Source of the DNA: an uncultured Peptostreptococcaceae bacterium
Lineage (GTDB): Bacteria; Bacillota; Clostridia; Peptostreptococcales; Peptostreptococcaceae
NCBI GenBank assembly: GCA_944383455.1
Contig: CALWPP010000008.1
Coordinates: 1 to 64,000 of the forward strand
Direction: 5' to 3'
Length of the DNA: 64,000 nt
The notes beneath the pieces are model-generated. The model made no database searches and had not been told where the DNA came from. It worked only from the letters and a program-made list of their open reading frames with translations. Each line of letters begins with the position of its first letter. The first letter of the stretch is position 1. The position numbers and the translations under genes are program-made. Positions 1 to 11,379 of the stretch are shown one piece after another.

Positions 1-2
1 AA

Positions 3-467
3 CTACAAAAAGAATTATCAAGAAAAACAATTGGTAGTTCAAATAGAAATAAAAAAAGAATAAAAGTAGCAAGACTTAAGGAACATATAGCTAATCAAAG
101 AAAGGATTTTCTACAAAAATTATCTACTAAATTAATAAAAGAGAATGATATTATCTGTATAGAAGATTTACAAATAAAAAATATGATTAAAAATTGTAAA
201 TTATCACGCTCTATATCAGATGTATCTTGGTCAGAATTTATAAGAATGTTAGAATACAAAGCCAAGTGGTATGGTAAAAAACTAATAAAAGTAGATAAAT
301 TCTTTGCAAGTAGTAAACTATGTAGTGAGTGTGGATATAAAAATGAGGAAGTTAAAAGTTTAAAAATAAGAGAATGGATTTGTCCAAAATGTAACACACA
401 TCACGATAGATATGTAAATGCAAGTATAAATATATTAAATGAAGGAATAAAACTTATAATAAAATAG
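3..467 (+). CDS. tnpB: TnpB (IS605 OrfB) RNA-guided nuclease, C-terminal part
   Basis: The frame is open from the window edge to the stop at 465-467, so the 5' part is missing. The visible 154 residues match the TnpB C-terminus. They contain the RuvC glutamate in IEDL (near base 159), a zinc finger with two Cys-x2-Cys pairs (CSEC and CPKC), and the final RuvC aspartate in [10 protein letters not shown]. TnpB proteins are RNA-guided nucleases that promote retention of their transposon. The catalytic E and D and all four zinc ligands are present, so this part shows no sign of decay. An internal ATG at 183 would give only the last 94 residues and is not a credible start. Base composition is like the neighbours. 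Confidence 0.85.
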   Translation, partial: LQKELSRKTIGSSNRNKKRIKVARLKEHIANQRKDFLQKLSTKLIKENDIICIEDLQIKNMIKNCKLSRSISDVSWSEFIRMLEYKAKWYGKKLIKVDKFFASSKLCSECGYKNEEVKSLKIREWICPKCNTHHDRYVNASINILNEGIKLIIK

Positions 468-589
468 ATAACTTATATAAGAACCGTAGGAACTACGGGG
501 ATAGCCTGTGGAGAATTAATAAGACATATTTTAAGTATTCAAGATTCTAAGAAGCAGGAACATCGCGACTTTAGTCGTGAGAGGTTCAG
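468..589 (+). ncRNA. Putative omega RNA (reRNA) / element right end
   Basis: The sequence downstream of tnpB keeps the layout of TnpB guide RNAs: a short perfect hairpin (CCGTAG-GAA-CTACGG, 484-498), a conserved GGGGATAGCCTG segment just after it, and a terminal hairpin built on CGCGACT/AGTCGTG (about 564-580) ending in GAGGTTCA. In characterised systems the guide segment begins exactly at the element end, which here would be 589/590. The guide would then read flavoprotein gene sequence. Transcription and processing are inferred from family knowledge. Confidence 0.5.
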
Positions 590-1117
590 ATTTCAAGAAA
601 AATAAGTAAAAGTTTAGAGAGAGAAAATATAGAAAATAAAATATATGATATTTATAACTTAGAAATAAATTATTGTATAGCTTGTGGGTACTGTGAAAAG
701 ACAAAGGGTTGTGTTTTTAAAGATGATATGCTTTATGATGAATTTGATAAATCAGATGGAGTTATTGTTGTTAGCCCGGTTTGTTTTAATAGCACAAGTG
801 CAAAATTAAAAACTTTAGTAGATAGAACTCAAGCTATTTATGCTAGCAAATATATTCTTAATGATTCTATTATAGATAGAGATAAAAAAAGAATAGGTAT
901 ATATATTGCAGTTGGTGGTTCTAACTCTTATGAAAATCAATTTGATGGTGGTCAAATTCTTATGGACTTTTTCTTTAAAAGTATAAACACAAAATTAAAG
1001 TATAATATTAGATTTAATAATACAGATAAAGTTGAATTTAAAGATAATAATAAATTTATTGAAGAATTAGAAAAAAACTTAAAATATTATATTTTTGATA
1101 TAAAAAGGCTCAAATAA
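590..1117 (+). pseudogene. Iron-sulfur flavoprotein / NADPH-dependent FMN reductase family, 5' end replaced by IS element
   Basis: The frame is open from the element boundary to 1117. Read from base 590 it gives ISRKISKSLEREN followed by CIACGYCEKTKGC, the cysteine cluster typical of the iron-sulfur flavoprotein branch of FMN reductases, then the flavodoxin-fold VIVVSPVCFNSTSAKLK segment. The N-terminal strand and the start of the FMN phosphate loop (usually G-S-P-R) are missing and the transposon abuts at that point. The largest ATG-initiated piece starts at 728 and would lack both the phosphate loop and the cysteine cluster. The simplest reading is a gene broken by insertion. If the element is a self-splicing IStron, the gene could still be expressed. 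The redox partner and substrate are unknown. Confidence 0.7.
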
Positions 1118-1141
1118 GAGTCTTTTTAATTAGGAGGAAAA

Positions 1142-2305
1142 ATGCTTAGATATTTAACTAGTGGAGAATCTCACGGAAAAAGTCTAGTTTCTATATTAGA
1201 AGGTATACCCTCTAATATAGTTTTAGATATTGATGAAATAAATAATGAACTTTCAAAAAGACAATGCGGATATGGTCGTGGAAAAAGAATGCAAATAGAA
1301 AAAGATACTATAAATATTTTAAGTGGAGTTAGAGGACTTAAGACTTTAGGAAGTCCTATTTCTATTGAAATTAAAAATAAAGATTATGATAACTGGAAAG
1401 AATACATGAACCCGATGGGAAAAATTGATGAGACTACTAAAGAAGTATCAAATGTTAGACCAGGACACGCCGATTTAGTTGGATGTCTGAAGTATGATTT
1501 TTTAGATGCTAGAAATGTTCTTGAGAGGTCAAGTGCAAGAGAAACTGCTAGTAAAGTAGCAATTGGTGCTATTTGTAAGCAAGTTTTAAAAAACTTTAAT
1601 ATTGAATTTACTTCTCACGTTGTACAAATTGGAAATATAAGTCTAGATAAAACTTATGATTTTCATTACATAAAAGAAAATGTGGATAAAAGTATTATTA
1701 GATGTGTAGATAAAAACTTAGAAGAAAAAATTATAAAAGAAATAGACTATGCAAAACAAAATGGAGATACTTTAGGTGGTATAGTTGAAATCAGAGTTAA
1801 AAACTTAATACCAGGACTTGGTTCTTACACACATTTTGATAAGAAAATAGATGGAGAACTTGCAAAGCATCTTATGAGTGTACAAGCTATAAAAGGTGTT
1901 GAATTTGGAATGGGATTTGATGTTTCTAAAAATTTTGGGTCTTCAGTTATGGATGAAATTTATTATGATGATAAAATAAAAAGAAAAACTAATAATTTAG
2001 GTGGTATTGAGGGTGGAATGACAACTGGAGAAGAAATAGTAATAAAATGTGCTATGAAACCTATTCCAACTTTATATAAGCCACTTAACTCTATTAACAT
2101 AAAAAATCTAAATAACTATCAAGCTACAGTTGAAAGGTCTGACACTTGTGCAGTTCCTACTTGTAGTGTGGTTTGTGAAAATGTAGTATCTTTTGTTATT
2201 TGTAAATATTTTTTAGAAAAAATAGGTGGAGACAATTTATCAGACTTAAAATCTAATTACAATTCATATTTGAAAAGATTAGGAGATATGGGATGGAAAA
2301 TGTAA
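1142..2305 (+). CDS. aroC: Chorismate synthase
   Basis: Last step of the shikimate pathway: converts 5-enolpyruvylshikimate-3-phosphate to chorismate, using reduced FMN. The 387-residue protein has the family's normal length and starts MLRYLTSGESHGKSLV, with the N-terminal SGESHG signature. It also has the flavin/substrate motif ERSSARETASKVAIGA near residue 130 and the GGIEGGMTTGEE segment near residue 285. TAGGAGG sits 6 bases before the ATG. The next gene, aroB, starts 13 bases before this one stops, so the two are translationally coupled. The order aroC-aroB-aroA groups late and early pathway steps in one operon. No separate flavin reductase is seen nearby, apart from the broken flavoprotein upstream. 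Confidence 0.96.
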   Translation: MLRYLTSGESHGKSLVSILEGIPSNIVLDIDEINNELSKRQCGYGRGKRMQIEKDTINILSGVRGLKTLGSPISIEIKNKDYDNWKEYMNPMGKIDETTKEVSNVRPGHADLVGCLKYDFLDARNVLERSSARETASKVAIGAICKQVLKNFNIEFTSHVVQIGNISLDKTYDFHYIKENVDKSIIRCVDKNLEEKIIKEIDYAKQNGDTLGGIVEIRVKNLIPGLGSYTHFDKKIDGELAKHLMSVQAIKGVEFGMGFDVSKNFGSSVMDEIYYDDKIKRKTNNLGGIEGGMTTGEEIVIKCAMKPIPTLYKPLNSINIKNLNNYQATVERSDTCAVPTCSVVCENVVSFVICKYFLEKIGGDNLSDLKSNYNSYLKRLGDMGWKM

Positions 2306-3366
2306 AAAATGATATTTGTAATATTTTTATAGATGATAGTTATTGTAATTTTTCAAAATGTTTCGATAACGATTTAAATAAAATTTATGATGAAATTTTA
2401 ATAATAACTGATGATAATGTTTATAATCATCAATTAGAGTTATTTACTAAAACTTTAAATTCAAAAATATTATATGAGTATGTAATACCATCTGGCGAGT
2501 ATTCTAAGAGTTTAGATGTATATGAAACATTAATAAATTATATCATAAAAATAAATTTATCAAGAAAATCTTTAATAATAGCTCTAGGCGGTGGAGTAGT
2601 TGGAGATTTAGCGGGATTTGTAGCGTCTACTTATATGAGAGGTATTGATTTTTGTATAGTACCTACAACACTTTTATCTCAAGTAGACTCATCTGTTGGA
2701 GGAAAAGTTGGTATAAATATAGGTAATTTTAAAAATATTATTGGAAGTTTTTATCAACCAAAACTAACATACATAAACATAAATAGTTTAAATACATTAT
2801 GTGATGATGATTTTTTAAGTGGTATGTCTGAAGTTATAAAGTATGGAATAATTTATGATTACAGTTTTTTAGAATACTTAAAAGTAAATAGTGGCAAGAT
2901 TTTAAATAAAGAAAAAGAAAGTATTTACTACATAATAAAAAAATGCGTAGAAATTAAATCAAAAATAGTTCTTGAAGATGAGAAAGAAAGTGGACTTAGA
3001 AAAATATTAAACTTTGGTCATACATTTGCTCATGGACTTGAGAATTTATTACATATAAGTCATGGTTATGCTGTAAGTATTGGTATGAGTATTGCTTTTA
3101 AATTAGCCTTTTATGAAAATTTAATAGAAAAAAACTATTATGATTATTTTTTAGAAGTATTAAGTTTATATAATCTACCTATTAGTTTTTATAGTGATGA
3201 TAAAGATATAGAAAACAAGATACTACAAATTATCAAGAGTGATAAAAAAAATAATTTTGGAAAAATAAATTTTATCTTGCCTATAAAATATGGAGTAGTT
3301 AGAGAATTTAATAACGTATCTTATGAAAAAATAATAAGTTTATTAAGGGAGTTTAAAAATGCTTAA
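2293..3366 (+). CDS. aroB: 3-Dehydroquinate synthase
   Basis: Converts DAHP to 3-dehydroquinate, using bound NAD+ and a divalent metal in the cytoplasm. The 357-residue protein has the NAD-binding ALGGGVVGDLAGFVASTYMRG motif near residues 96-116, followed by PTTLLSQVDSSVGGKVGIN and the metal-binding region with E-V-I-K-Y-G, HTFAHGLE and HGYAVSIG. Length is normal for the family. It overlaps aroC by 13 bases at the start and aroA by 8 bases at the end, so all three should be translated from one mRNA. The start ATG at 2293 has GGAGATATG just upstream, inside aroC. The DAHP synthase, aroD, aroE and aroK genes are not in the window. Confidence 0.95.
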   Translation: MENVKNDICNIFIDDSYCNFSKCFDNDLNKIYDEILIITDDNVYNHQLELFTKTLNSKILYEYVIPSGEYSKSLDVYETLINYIIKINLSRKSLIIALGGGVVGDLAGFVASTYMRGIDFCIVPTTLLSQVDSSVGGKVGINIGNFKNIIGSFYQPKLTYININSLNTLCDDDFLSGMSEVIKYGIIYDYSFLEYLKVNSGKILNKEKESIYYIIKKCVEIKSKIVLEDEKESGLRKILNFGHTFAHGLENLLHISHGYAVSIGMSIAFKLAFYENLIEKNYYDYFLEVLSLYNLPISFYSDDKDIENKILQIIKSDKKNNFGKINFILPIKYGVVREFNNVSYEKIISLLREFKNA

Positions 3367-4609
3367 AGGAACTATTGAACTTTTAGGAGATAAATCAATT
3401 TCTCATAGAGCTATAATGTTTTCTTCAATATCAAAAGGATATAATAGAATAAGTAATTTTTTGATGGGTGAAGATTGTTTAAGTACAATATCTTGTTTTA
3501 AAAAGCTTGGGGTGGGTATAGAGATTAAGAAAAATGATGTTTTTATAAGAGGAAATGGATTATATGGATTAAAAAAGCCAAGTGATATATTAGATGTTGG
3601 TAATTCTGGTACAACTATAAGACTTATGATGGGAATATTAGCTGGAAATAATCTTGAGGCTACTTTAGTAGGTGATAGTTCTATCTCAAAAAGACCTATG
3701 GATAGAGTTATAAATCCACTTAGAGAGATGGGATGTGATATAATTGGTGATAATTTTACTCCAATAACTATAAAAGGTGGAAATTTAAATCCAATACATT
3801 ATAAAATGCCAATATCATCTGCACAAGTAAAATCATCTCTTATACTTGCAAGTCTTTATGCAAATGGAGAAAGTACTATAATTGAAAAAAGTAAAAGCAG
3901 AAACCATACAGAAATAATGTTAAAATCTTTTGGAGCCAACATAAATGTTGATAGCCTCAAAATAAAAGTAAATCCAGTAGATGAACTTTTTAGTCAAGAT
4001 ATATATGTACCAGGAGATATATCATCAGCATCTTTCATAATAGTGGCAACTCTTATAACAAAAAATTCTGAAGTTATAATTAAAAATGTTGGACTTAATG
4101 AAACAAGAACTGGTATAATAGATGTAATAAAAAAAATGGGTGGAAACATAGAGATAATAAATAATAAAACTATATGTGGTGAATTAGTAGGAGACTTATT
4201 AGTTAAGTACACAAAAAACTTAAATGGTATAGTAATAGAAAAAGACTTAATACCAAGATTAATAGATGAAATACCAATAATAGCAGTACTAGCAACTCAA
4301 GCTGATGGAAAAACTATAATAAAAGATGCTAGTGAACTAAAAGTAAAAGAAAGTAACAGGATAAAATCTGTGGTTGATAATTTAAAACTACTTAAAGCGG
4401 ATATAAAAGAAACTGATGATGGAATGATTATTAATGGGAAATCTAAGTTAAAAGGAAATAAAATAAAAACTTATAATGATCACAGAGTAGCGATGTCATT
4501 TTTTGTAGCAGGTCTTATATCTGAAGGTGAAGTTTTAATTGATAATAAAGATTGTGTTGATATTTCGTTTCCAGGTTATTTTGATACCATAAAAAAACTA
4601 ATTAAATAG
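3359..4609 (+). CDS. aroA: 3-Phosphoshikimate 1-carboxyvinyltransferase (EPSP synthase)
   Basis: Transfers the enolpyruvyl group of PEP to shikimate-3-phosphate, the step before chorismate synthase. The 416-residue protein has the conserved GDKSISHRAIMFS near residue 10, GNSGTTIRLMMG near residue 80, SKRPMDRV, KVKESNRIK and YNDHRVAMSF near residue 370. All lie in the expected order for the two-lobed inside-out alpha/beta fold. The ATG lies 8 bases before the aroB stop and is preceded by AAGGGAG. No hairpin terminator was seen after the stop, only an AT-rich gap leading into the pduL promoter. Confidence 0.95.
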   Translation: MLKGTIELLGDKSISHRAIMFSSISKGYNRISNFLMGEDCLSTISCFKKLGVGIEIKKNDVFIRGNGLYGLKKPSDILDVGNSGTTIRLMMGILAGNNLEATLVGDSSISKRPMDRVINPLREMGCDIIGDNFTPITIKGGNLNPIHYKMPISSAQVKSSLILASLYANGESTIIEKSKSRNHTEIMLKSFGANINVDSLKIKVNPVDELFSQDIYVPGDISSASFIIVATLITKNSEVIIKNVGLNETRTGIIDVIKKMGGNIEIINNKTICGELVGDLLVKYTKNLNGIVIEKDLIPRLIDEIPIIAVLATQADGKTIIKDASELKVKESNRIKSVVDNLKLLKADIKETDDGMIINGKSKLKGNKIKTYNDHRVAMSFFVAGLISEGEVLIDNKDCVDISFPGYFDTIKKLIK

Positions 4610-4625
4610 ACCATAACAAAATTAT

Positions 4626-4654
4626 TTGATTTGTATAAAAATATTTTATATAAT
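4626..4654 (+). promoter_or_regulatory. Putative SigA-type promoter for pduL-deoC
   Basis: TTGATT (4626-4631) and TATAAT (4649-4654) are separated by exactly 17 bases and lie 46 bases before the pduL ATG. A 12-base perfect palindrome, ATTGTATACAAT (4658-4669), begins 4 bases after the -10 box and would overlap the transcription start, as an operator would. The box matches are seen directly; function is inferred. Confidence 0.6.
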
Positions 4655-4700
4655 TGTATTGTATACAATATTATATATTATTAGTAGGAGGATTTTAATT

Positions 4701-5267
4701 ATGAAATTACCAATAGCATTATCAAATAAACATATACATTTAAGTAAGAGTGATTTAGAAAATTTATTTGGACAAGGGTATGAATTAACAGTATTAAAGG
4801 ATTTATCTCAACCAGGTCAATATGCTTGTGAGGAAAAGGTTGACTTAGTTGGACCAAAAGGAACTATAAAGGGAGTAAGAGTTTTAGGACCTGTAAGACC
4901 TGATACTCAAGTTGAAGTTTCTTTAGCAGATTGCTTTACATTAGGAGTAAAAGCTCCAATAAAAGAGTCTGGTGATATAGAAGGTACTCCAGGTGTTAAA
5001 TTAGTAGGACCAAAAGGTGAAGTTGAATTAGCTCAAGGTGTTATAGTTGCATCAAGACATATTCATATGAGTTTAGAAGATGCAAATAATTTTGGAGTAA
5101 AAGATAAAGATATAGTTAAAGTTAAGACTTTTGGTCAAAGAGCTTTAGTTTTTGAAAATGTTTTAGTTAGAGCTAGAGAAGATTTTGCTCTTGAGATGCA
5201 CGTTGATGTTGAAGAAGGAAATGCAGCTGGAGTAAAAAATGGAGATTTAGTTGAATTAATAAAGTAA
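4701..5267 (+). CDS. pduL: Phosphate propanoyltransferase/acetyltransferase (PduL family)
   Basis: PduL enzymes exchange CoA and phosphate on short acyl groups (acyl-CoA + Pi to acyl-phosphate + CoA), unrelated in sequence to Pta. The 188-residue protein has two copies of the PduL beta-barrel domain. The zinc-binding histidines are visible in LSNKHIHLS (about residue 9), VASRHIHMS (about residue 118) and LEMHVD. Start chosen at 4701 because TAGGAGGATT lies just upstream; an in-frame ATG at 4626 would add 25 hydrophobic residues encoded by promoter sequence. There are no microcompartment shell genes nearby and no obvious N-terminal encapsulation peptide, so it is probably a housekeeping cytoplasmic phosphotransacylase. 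deoC follows after 20 bases. Confidence 0.92.
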   Translation: MKLPIALSNKHIHLSKSDLENLFGQGYELTVLKDLSQPGQYACEEKVDLVGPKGTIKGVRVLGPVRPDTQVEVSLADCFTLGVKAPIKESGDIEGTPGVKLVGPKGEVELAQGVIVASRHIHMSLEDANNFGVKDKDIVKVKTFGQRALVFENVLVRAREDFALEMHVDVEEGNAAGVKNGDLVELIK

Positions 5268-5287
5268 TTTAAGGAGATAAATTAATA

Positions 5288-5956
5288 ATGCAAAATATTG
5301 CAGGTATTATAGATCATACAGTTTTAAAGGCATATGCAACTAAAGAAGATGTCTTAAAGATTTGTAATGAAGCTAAAGAATATGGATTTTTTTCGGTATG
5401 TATAAATCCAACTCATATAGAATTTGCAAAAGAAAATCTAAAAGGTACAAATGTAAAAGTTTGTACTGTAATAGGATTTCCACTAGGAGCTAATACTAAA
5501 GAAACAAAGGCTTTTGAAACTATTGATGCAATAAAAAAAGGTGCTGATGAAGTAGATATGGTAATAAATATTGGTGCCTTAAAAGATAAGAATTATGATT
5601 TAGTTTTAGAAGATATAAAATCTGTAGTTAATGCTTCTAATAACAAGGCTTTGGTAAAGGTTATAATAGAAACTTGCTACTTAACTGATGAAGAAAAAGA
5701 AATTGCATGTAAATTAGCTAAAGAAGCTGGTTGTGATTTTGTAAAGACTTCAACAGGGTTTGGAACAGGTGGTTCTACTAAAGAAGATATTTCTCTTATG
5801 AGAAAAGTTGTAGGAGAAAATGTAGGAGTAAAAGCATCTGGAGGAGTAAGAAGTAAAGAAGATGCTTTAAAAGTAATAAAAGCTGGTGCTAATAGAATTG
5901 GTGCAAGTTCTTCAGTTTCTATAGTAACTGGAGATATTTCAAACGGAGATTATTAA
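5288..5956 (+). CDS. deoC: Deoxyribose-phosphate aldolase
   Basis: Cleaves 2-deoxyribose-5-phosphate to glyceraldehyde-3-phosphate and acetaldehyde. The 222-residue TIM-barrel protein shows [15 protein letters not shown] (near residue 90), where a conserved Asp assists catalysis, and the Schiff-base lysine in [15 protein letters not shown] near residue 155. [10 protein letters not shown] carries the second conserved lysine. AAGGAGATAA precedes the ATG. It lies 20 bases after pduL and is presumably co-transcribed. No deoxynucleoside kinase, phosphopentomutase or phosphorylase gene is adjacent, unlike classical deo operons. Confidence 0.95.
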   Translation: MQNIAGIIDHTVLKAYATKEDVLKICNEAKEYGFFSVCINPTHIEFAKENLKGTNVKVCTVIGFPLGANTKETKAFETIDAIKKGADEVDMVINIGALKDKNYDLVLEDIKSVVNASNNKALVKVIIETCYLTDEEKEIACKLAKEAGCDFVKTSTGFGTGGSTKEDISLMRKVVGENVGVKASGGVRSKEDALKVIKAGANRIGASSSVSIVTGDISNGDY

Positions 5957-5968
5957 ATTTAAAGTTTA

Positions 5969-9595
<3,627 letters not shown>

Positions 9596-9608
9596 TATTT
9601 AAATATTA

Positions 9609-9638
9609 AAAGATGGATATGTTTTATCCATCTTTTTT
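9609..9638 (+). terminator. Rho-independent terminator after PFOR
   Basis: AGATGGAT (9611-9618) pairs with ATCCATCT (9626-9633), and a run of T follows to 9638. Confidence 0.85.
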
Positions 9639-9657
9639 GCTTGTTGATACAAGTTTA

Positions 9658-9686
9658 TTGACAAAAGAAATTAACTGATATAGAAT
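9658..9686 (+). promoter_or_regulatory. Promoter of the antiterminator gene
   Basis: A perfect TTGACA (9658-9663) and TAGAAT (9681-9686) are separated by 17 bases, about 50 bases before the antiterminator start codon. Confidence 0.6.
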
Positions 9687-9734
9687 AACTTTGTATAAGT
9701 CATTAAAACTCACTACAATGGGGGAAGTAAGATT

Positions 9735-10580
9735 GTGATTATAAAAAAGGTTTATAATAATAATGTTTTATTAGTTTTTGATAAATTGACTGATAAAGAA
9801 TTAGTTGTTATTGGAAGTGGTATAGGTTTTAAAAAGTCTAAAGGAGATATTGTTGATACCTTAAAAATAGAAAAAAAGTTTGTTACTCAAGATGATAGTT
9901 TTTGTGATAGGATTAATGATTTAAGCAAGAATGTTTCAGATGAAGTATTTAGTATAACTAATAAAATAGTTGATTATGCAGAAAATGTGCTTAATACTAA
10001 TTTAGATAAGTATATTTATATATCACTTGCTGATCATATATCATTTGCACTTAAAAGACACAAAGAAGGAATATTTCTTAAAAACGAACTATTAAGCGAG
10101 ATAAAAAGAATACATAAAAAAGAATATGAAATAGGGAAATGGTCTATAGATTATATAAATAAAGCTATGAATATTGATTTTGATAATAATGAAGCAGGAT
10201 TTATAGCAATACATATTATAAATTCTAATTATAAAGCAAGTTTTACAGAATCTAAATATATAATAAAAATTATAGATGAAACATTAAATATAATCAAAAA
10301 CTATTATAATATTGAATTTAAAGAAGACTACATAAGTTATGAAAGGCTTATAACTCATCTTAAGTTTTTTATAAAAAGATTAATAGATAAGAAAGAGTAT
10401 AATGACTATAGTAATGAACTACTTGATGTAGTTAAAGAAAAATATAAAGATGCTTATGATTGTGCAAACGATATTAAAGAGAATCTTTATGAAAAATATA
10501 AATACAAAATAAATGAAGATGAAATACTATATTTAACAATTCATATAAATAAAGTAGTTTCAGATATCAAAAACTTATAA
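9735..10580 (+). CDS. BglG/LicT-family transcriptional antiterminator, probably glucose PTS (GlcT-like)
   Basis: Binds a short RNA hairpin (RAT) and prevents formation of an overlapping terminator, under control of PTS phosphorylation. The 281-residue protein has the N-terminal RNA-binding domain (about 1-55, with NNNVLLVFDKLTDKE and GSGIGFKKSKGD) followed by two PRD domains. Candidate phosphorylation histidines lie in LADHISFALKRH (PRD1) and in ERLITHLKFF and TIHINKV (PRD2). It starts at GTG 9735 after a GGGGAAG sequence. The genes downstream encode glucose-type EIIA and EIICB, and a RAT/terminator sits before EIICB at 11241-11315. That makes the glucose PTS the likely target. Confidence 0.88.
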   Translation: MIIKKVYNNNVLLVFDKLTDKELVVIGSGIGFKKSKGDIVDTLKIEKKFVTQDDSFCDRINDLSKNVSDEVFSITNKIVDYAENVLNTNLDKYIYISLADHISFALKRHKEGIFLKNELLSEIKRIHKKEYEIGKWSIDYINKAMNIDFDNNEAGFIAIHIINSNYKASFTESKYIIKIIDETLNIIKNYYNIEFKEDYISYERLITHLKFFIKRLIDKKEYNDYSNELLDVVKEKYKDAYDCANDIKENLYEKYKYKINEDEILYLTIHINKVVSDIKNL

Positions 10581-10667
10581 AATTTGTTAAATAAATTAAA
10601 TTTATGTTAATATATACTAAACATTATTTAATTTTTGAAAATATAAAAATATATAAGGAGAATAAAT

Positions 10668-11168
10668 ATGTCTTTTTTTAAAAAATTATTTGGTGGTAAA
10701 AAAGAAGAGCAAACAAAAGAAATTATAGCACCTGTTACAAATGGTGAATTACTTGAAATAAGTGAAGTTCCAGATGAGGTTTTCTCAAGTAAAATGATGG
10801 GTGATGGGTTTTCTATGAAGGTAACTGATGGAGAAATATTTTCGCCAGTTGATGGAAAAATTGTAACTATATTCCCAACAAAACACGCTTTAACAATACT
10901 GTCAAGTCATAATAGAGAAATATTAATTCATTTAGGAGTTGACACAGTTAATTTAAAAGGTGAAGGTTTTGAATGTTTTGTTTCAGAGGGGCAAGAAGTT
11001 AAAGTTGGAGATAAATTAGTTAAAATGGATGTTGACTTTATAAACGAGAATGCAAAATCTTCTATGCCAATAGTAGTATTTACAAACTTAGAAGAAGGTC
11101 AGTCTGTAAAGATTACTAAAGGAGATGCTAAGCCAAAAGAAGAAGGAAGAATAGAAATAGTAGGATAA
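10668..11168 (+). CDS. crr: PTS glucose-type EIIA component
   Basis: Carries phosphate from HPr to the EIIB domain of a sugar permease. The 166-residue protein is a full-length EIIA-Glc domain with a short N-terminal tail containing FFKKLFGG. The sequence PVDGKIVTIFPTKHALTI and the phosphorylated histidine (His88) in REILIHLGVDTV are characteristic. It starts at ATG after AAGGAGAATAA. The EIICB gene follows after the RAT/terminator region, and this IIA gene lies upstream of that switch. It should therefore be made without antitermination, whereas EIICB is regulated. Free-standing EIIA of this type may serve other permeases as well. Confidence 0.9.
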   Translation: MSFFKKLFGGKKEEQTKEIIAPVTNGELLEISEVPDEVFSSKMMGDGFSMKVTDGEIFSPVDGKIVTIFPTKHALTILSSHNREILIHLGVDTVNLKGEGFECFVSEGQEVKVGDKLVKMDVDFINENAKSSMPIVVFTNLEEGQSVKITKGDAKPKEEGRIEIVG

Positions 11169-11190
11169 TTTAAAAAATATAAGAAAATGT

Positions 11191-11219
11191 TTGCAAAACT
11201 GTAATAAATATGCTATAAT
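11191..11219 (+). promoter_or_regulatory. Promoter of the EIICB leader
   Basis: TTGCAA (11191-11196) and TATAAT (11214-11219) are 17 bases apart. The resulting transcript would begin a few bases before the antiterminator-binding site, so EIICB has its own regulated leader. Confidence 0.65.
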
Positions 11220-11240
11220 TTACCTAAAGATAAATAAAAG

Positions 11241-11315
11241 AGCGTTGTTACTGGTTATGCAGGCAAGGGCTAAGTAATTTACATTATTTTTGTGTAAATT
11301 ATTTAGCCCTTTTTT
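11241..11315 (+). promoter_or_regulatory. RAT antiterminator site overlapping an intrinsic terminator
   Basis: Bases 11241-11270 match the RAT hairpin bound by LicT/GlcT-type proteins, with TTGTTACTG on one side and GCAGGCA on the other. Its 3' end shares GGGC with the left arm of a 17-pair stem (11267-11283 with 11293-11309, one G-U pair), followed by TTTTTT. Formation of RAT and of the terminator are mutually exclusive. EIICB expression should therefore require the antiterminator encoded at 9735. Confidence 0.88.
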
Positions 11316-11379
11316 ATTTATAATTCATAAATAAAAAACATATATTATAAGTAACAACCAAAAAAGGGGACAGTAATTT

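Larger units (their letters stand above)
1..589 (+). mobile_element. IS200/IS605-type element, right part
   Basis: The right-hand part of a TnpB-bearing transposon; the left end and any tnpA lie outside the window. It consists of the 3' part of tnpB followed by about 120 bases of structured, non-coding right end with the short hairpins typical of this family (484-498 and about 563-580) and the conserved ending GAGAGGTTCA at 579-588. I place the boundary near base 588-589, because a flavoprotein reading frame becomes recognisable immediately downstream. No terminal inverted repeats are expected for this family. Only the right boundary is visible, so element size, left end and target site are unknown. 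Confidence 0.75.

Noticed and set aside
95-397. 100-residue minus-strand frame opposite tnpB
   Set aside because: Antisense shadow of the clear TnpB frame; no ribosome-binding site or family likeness.
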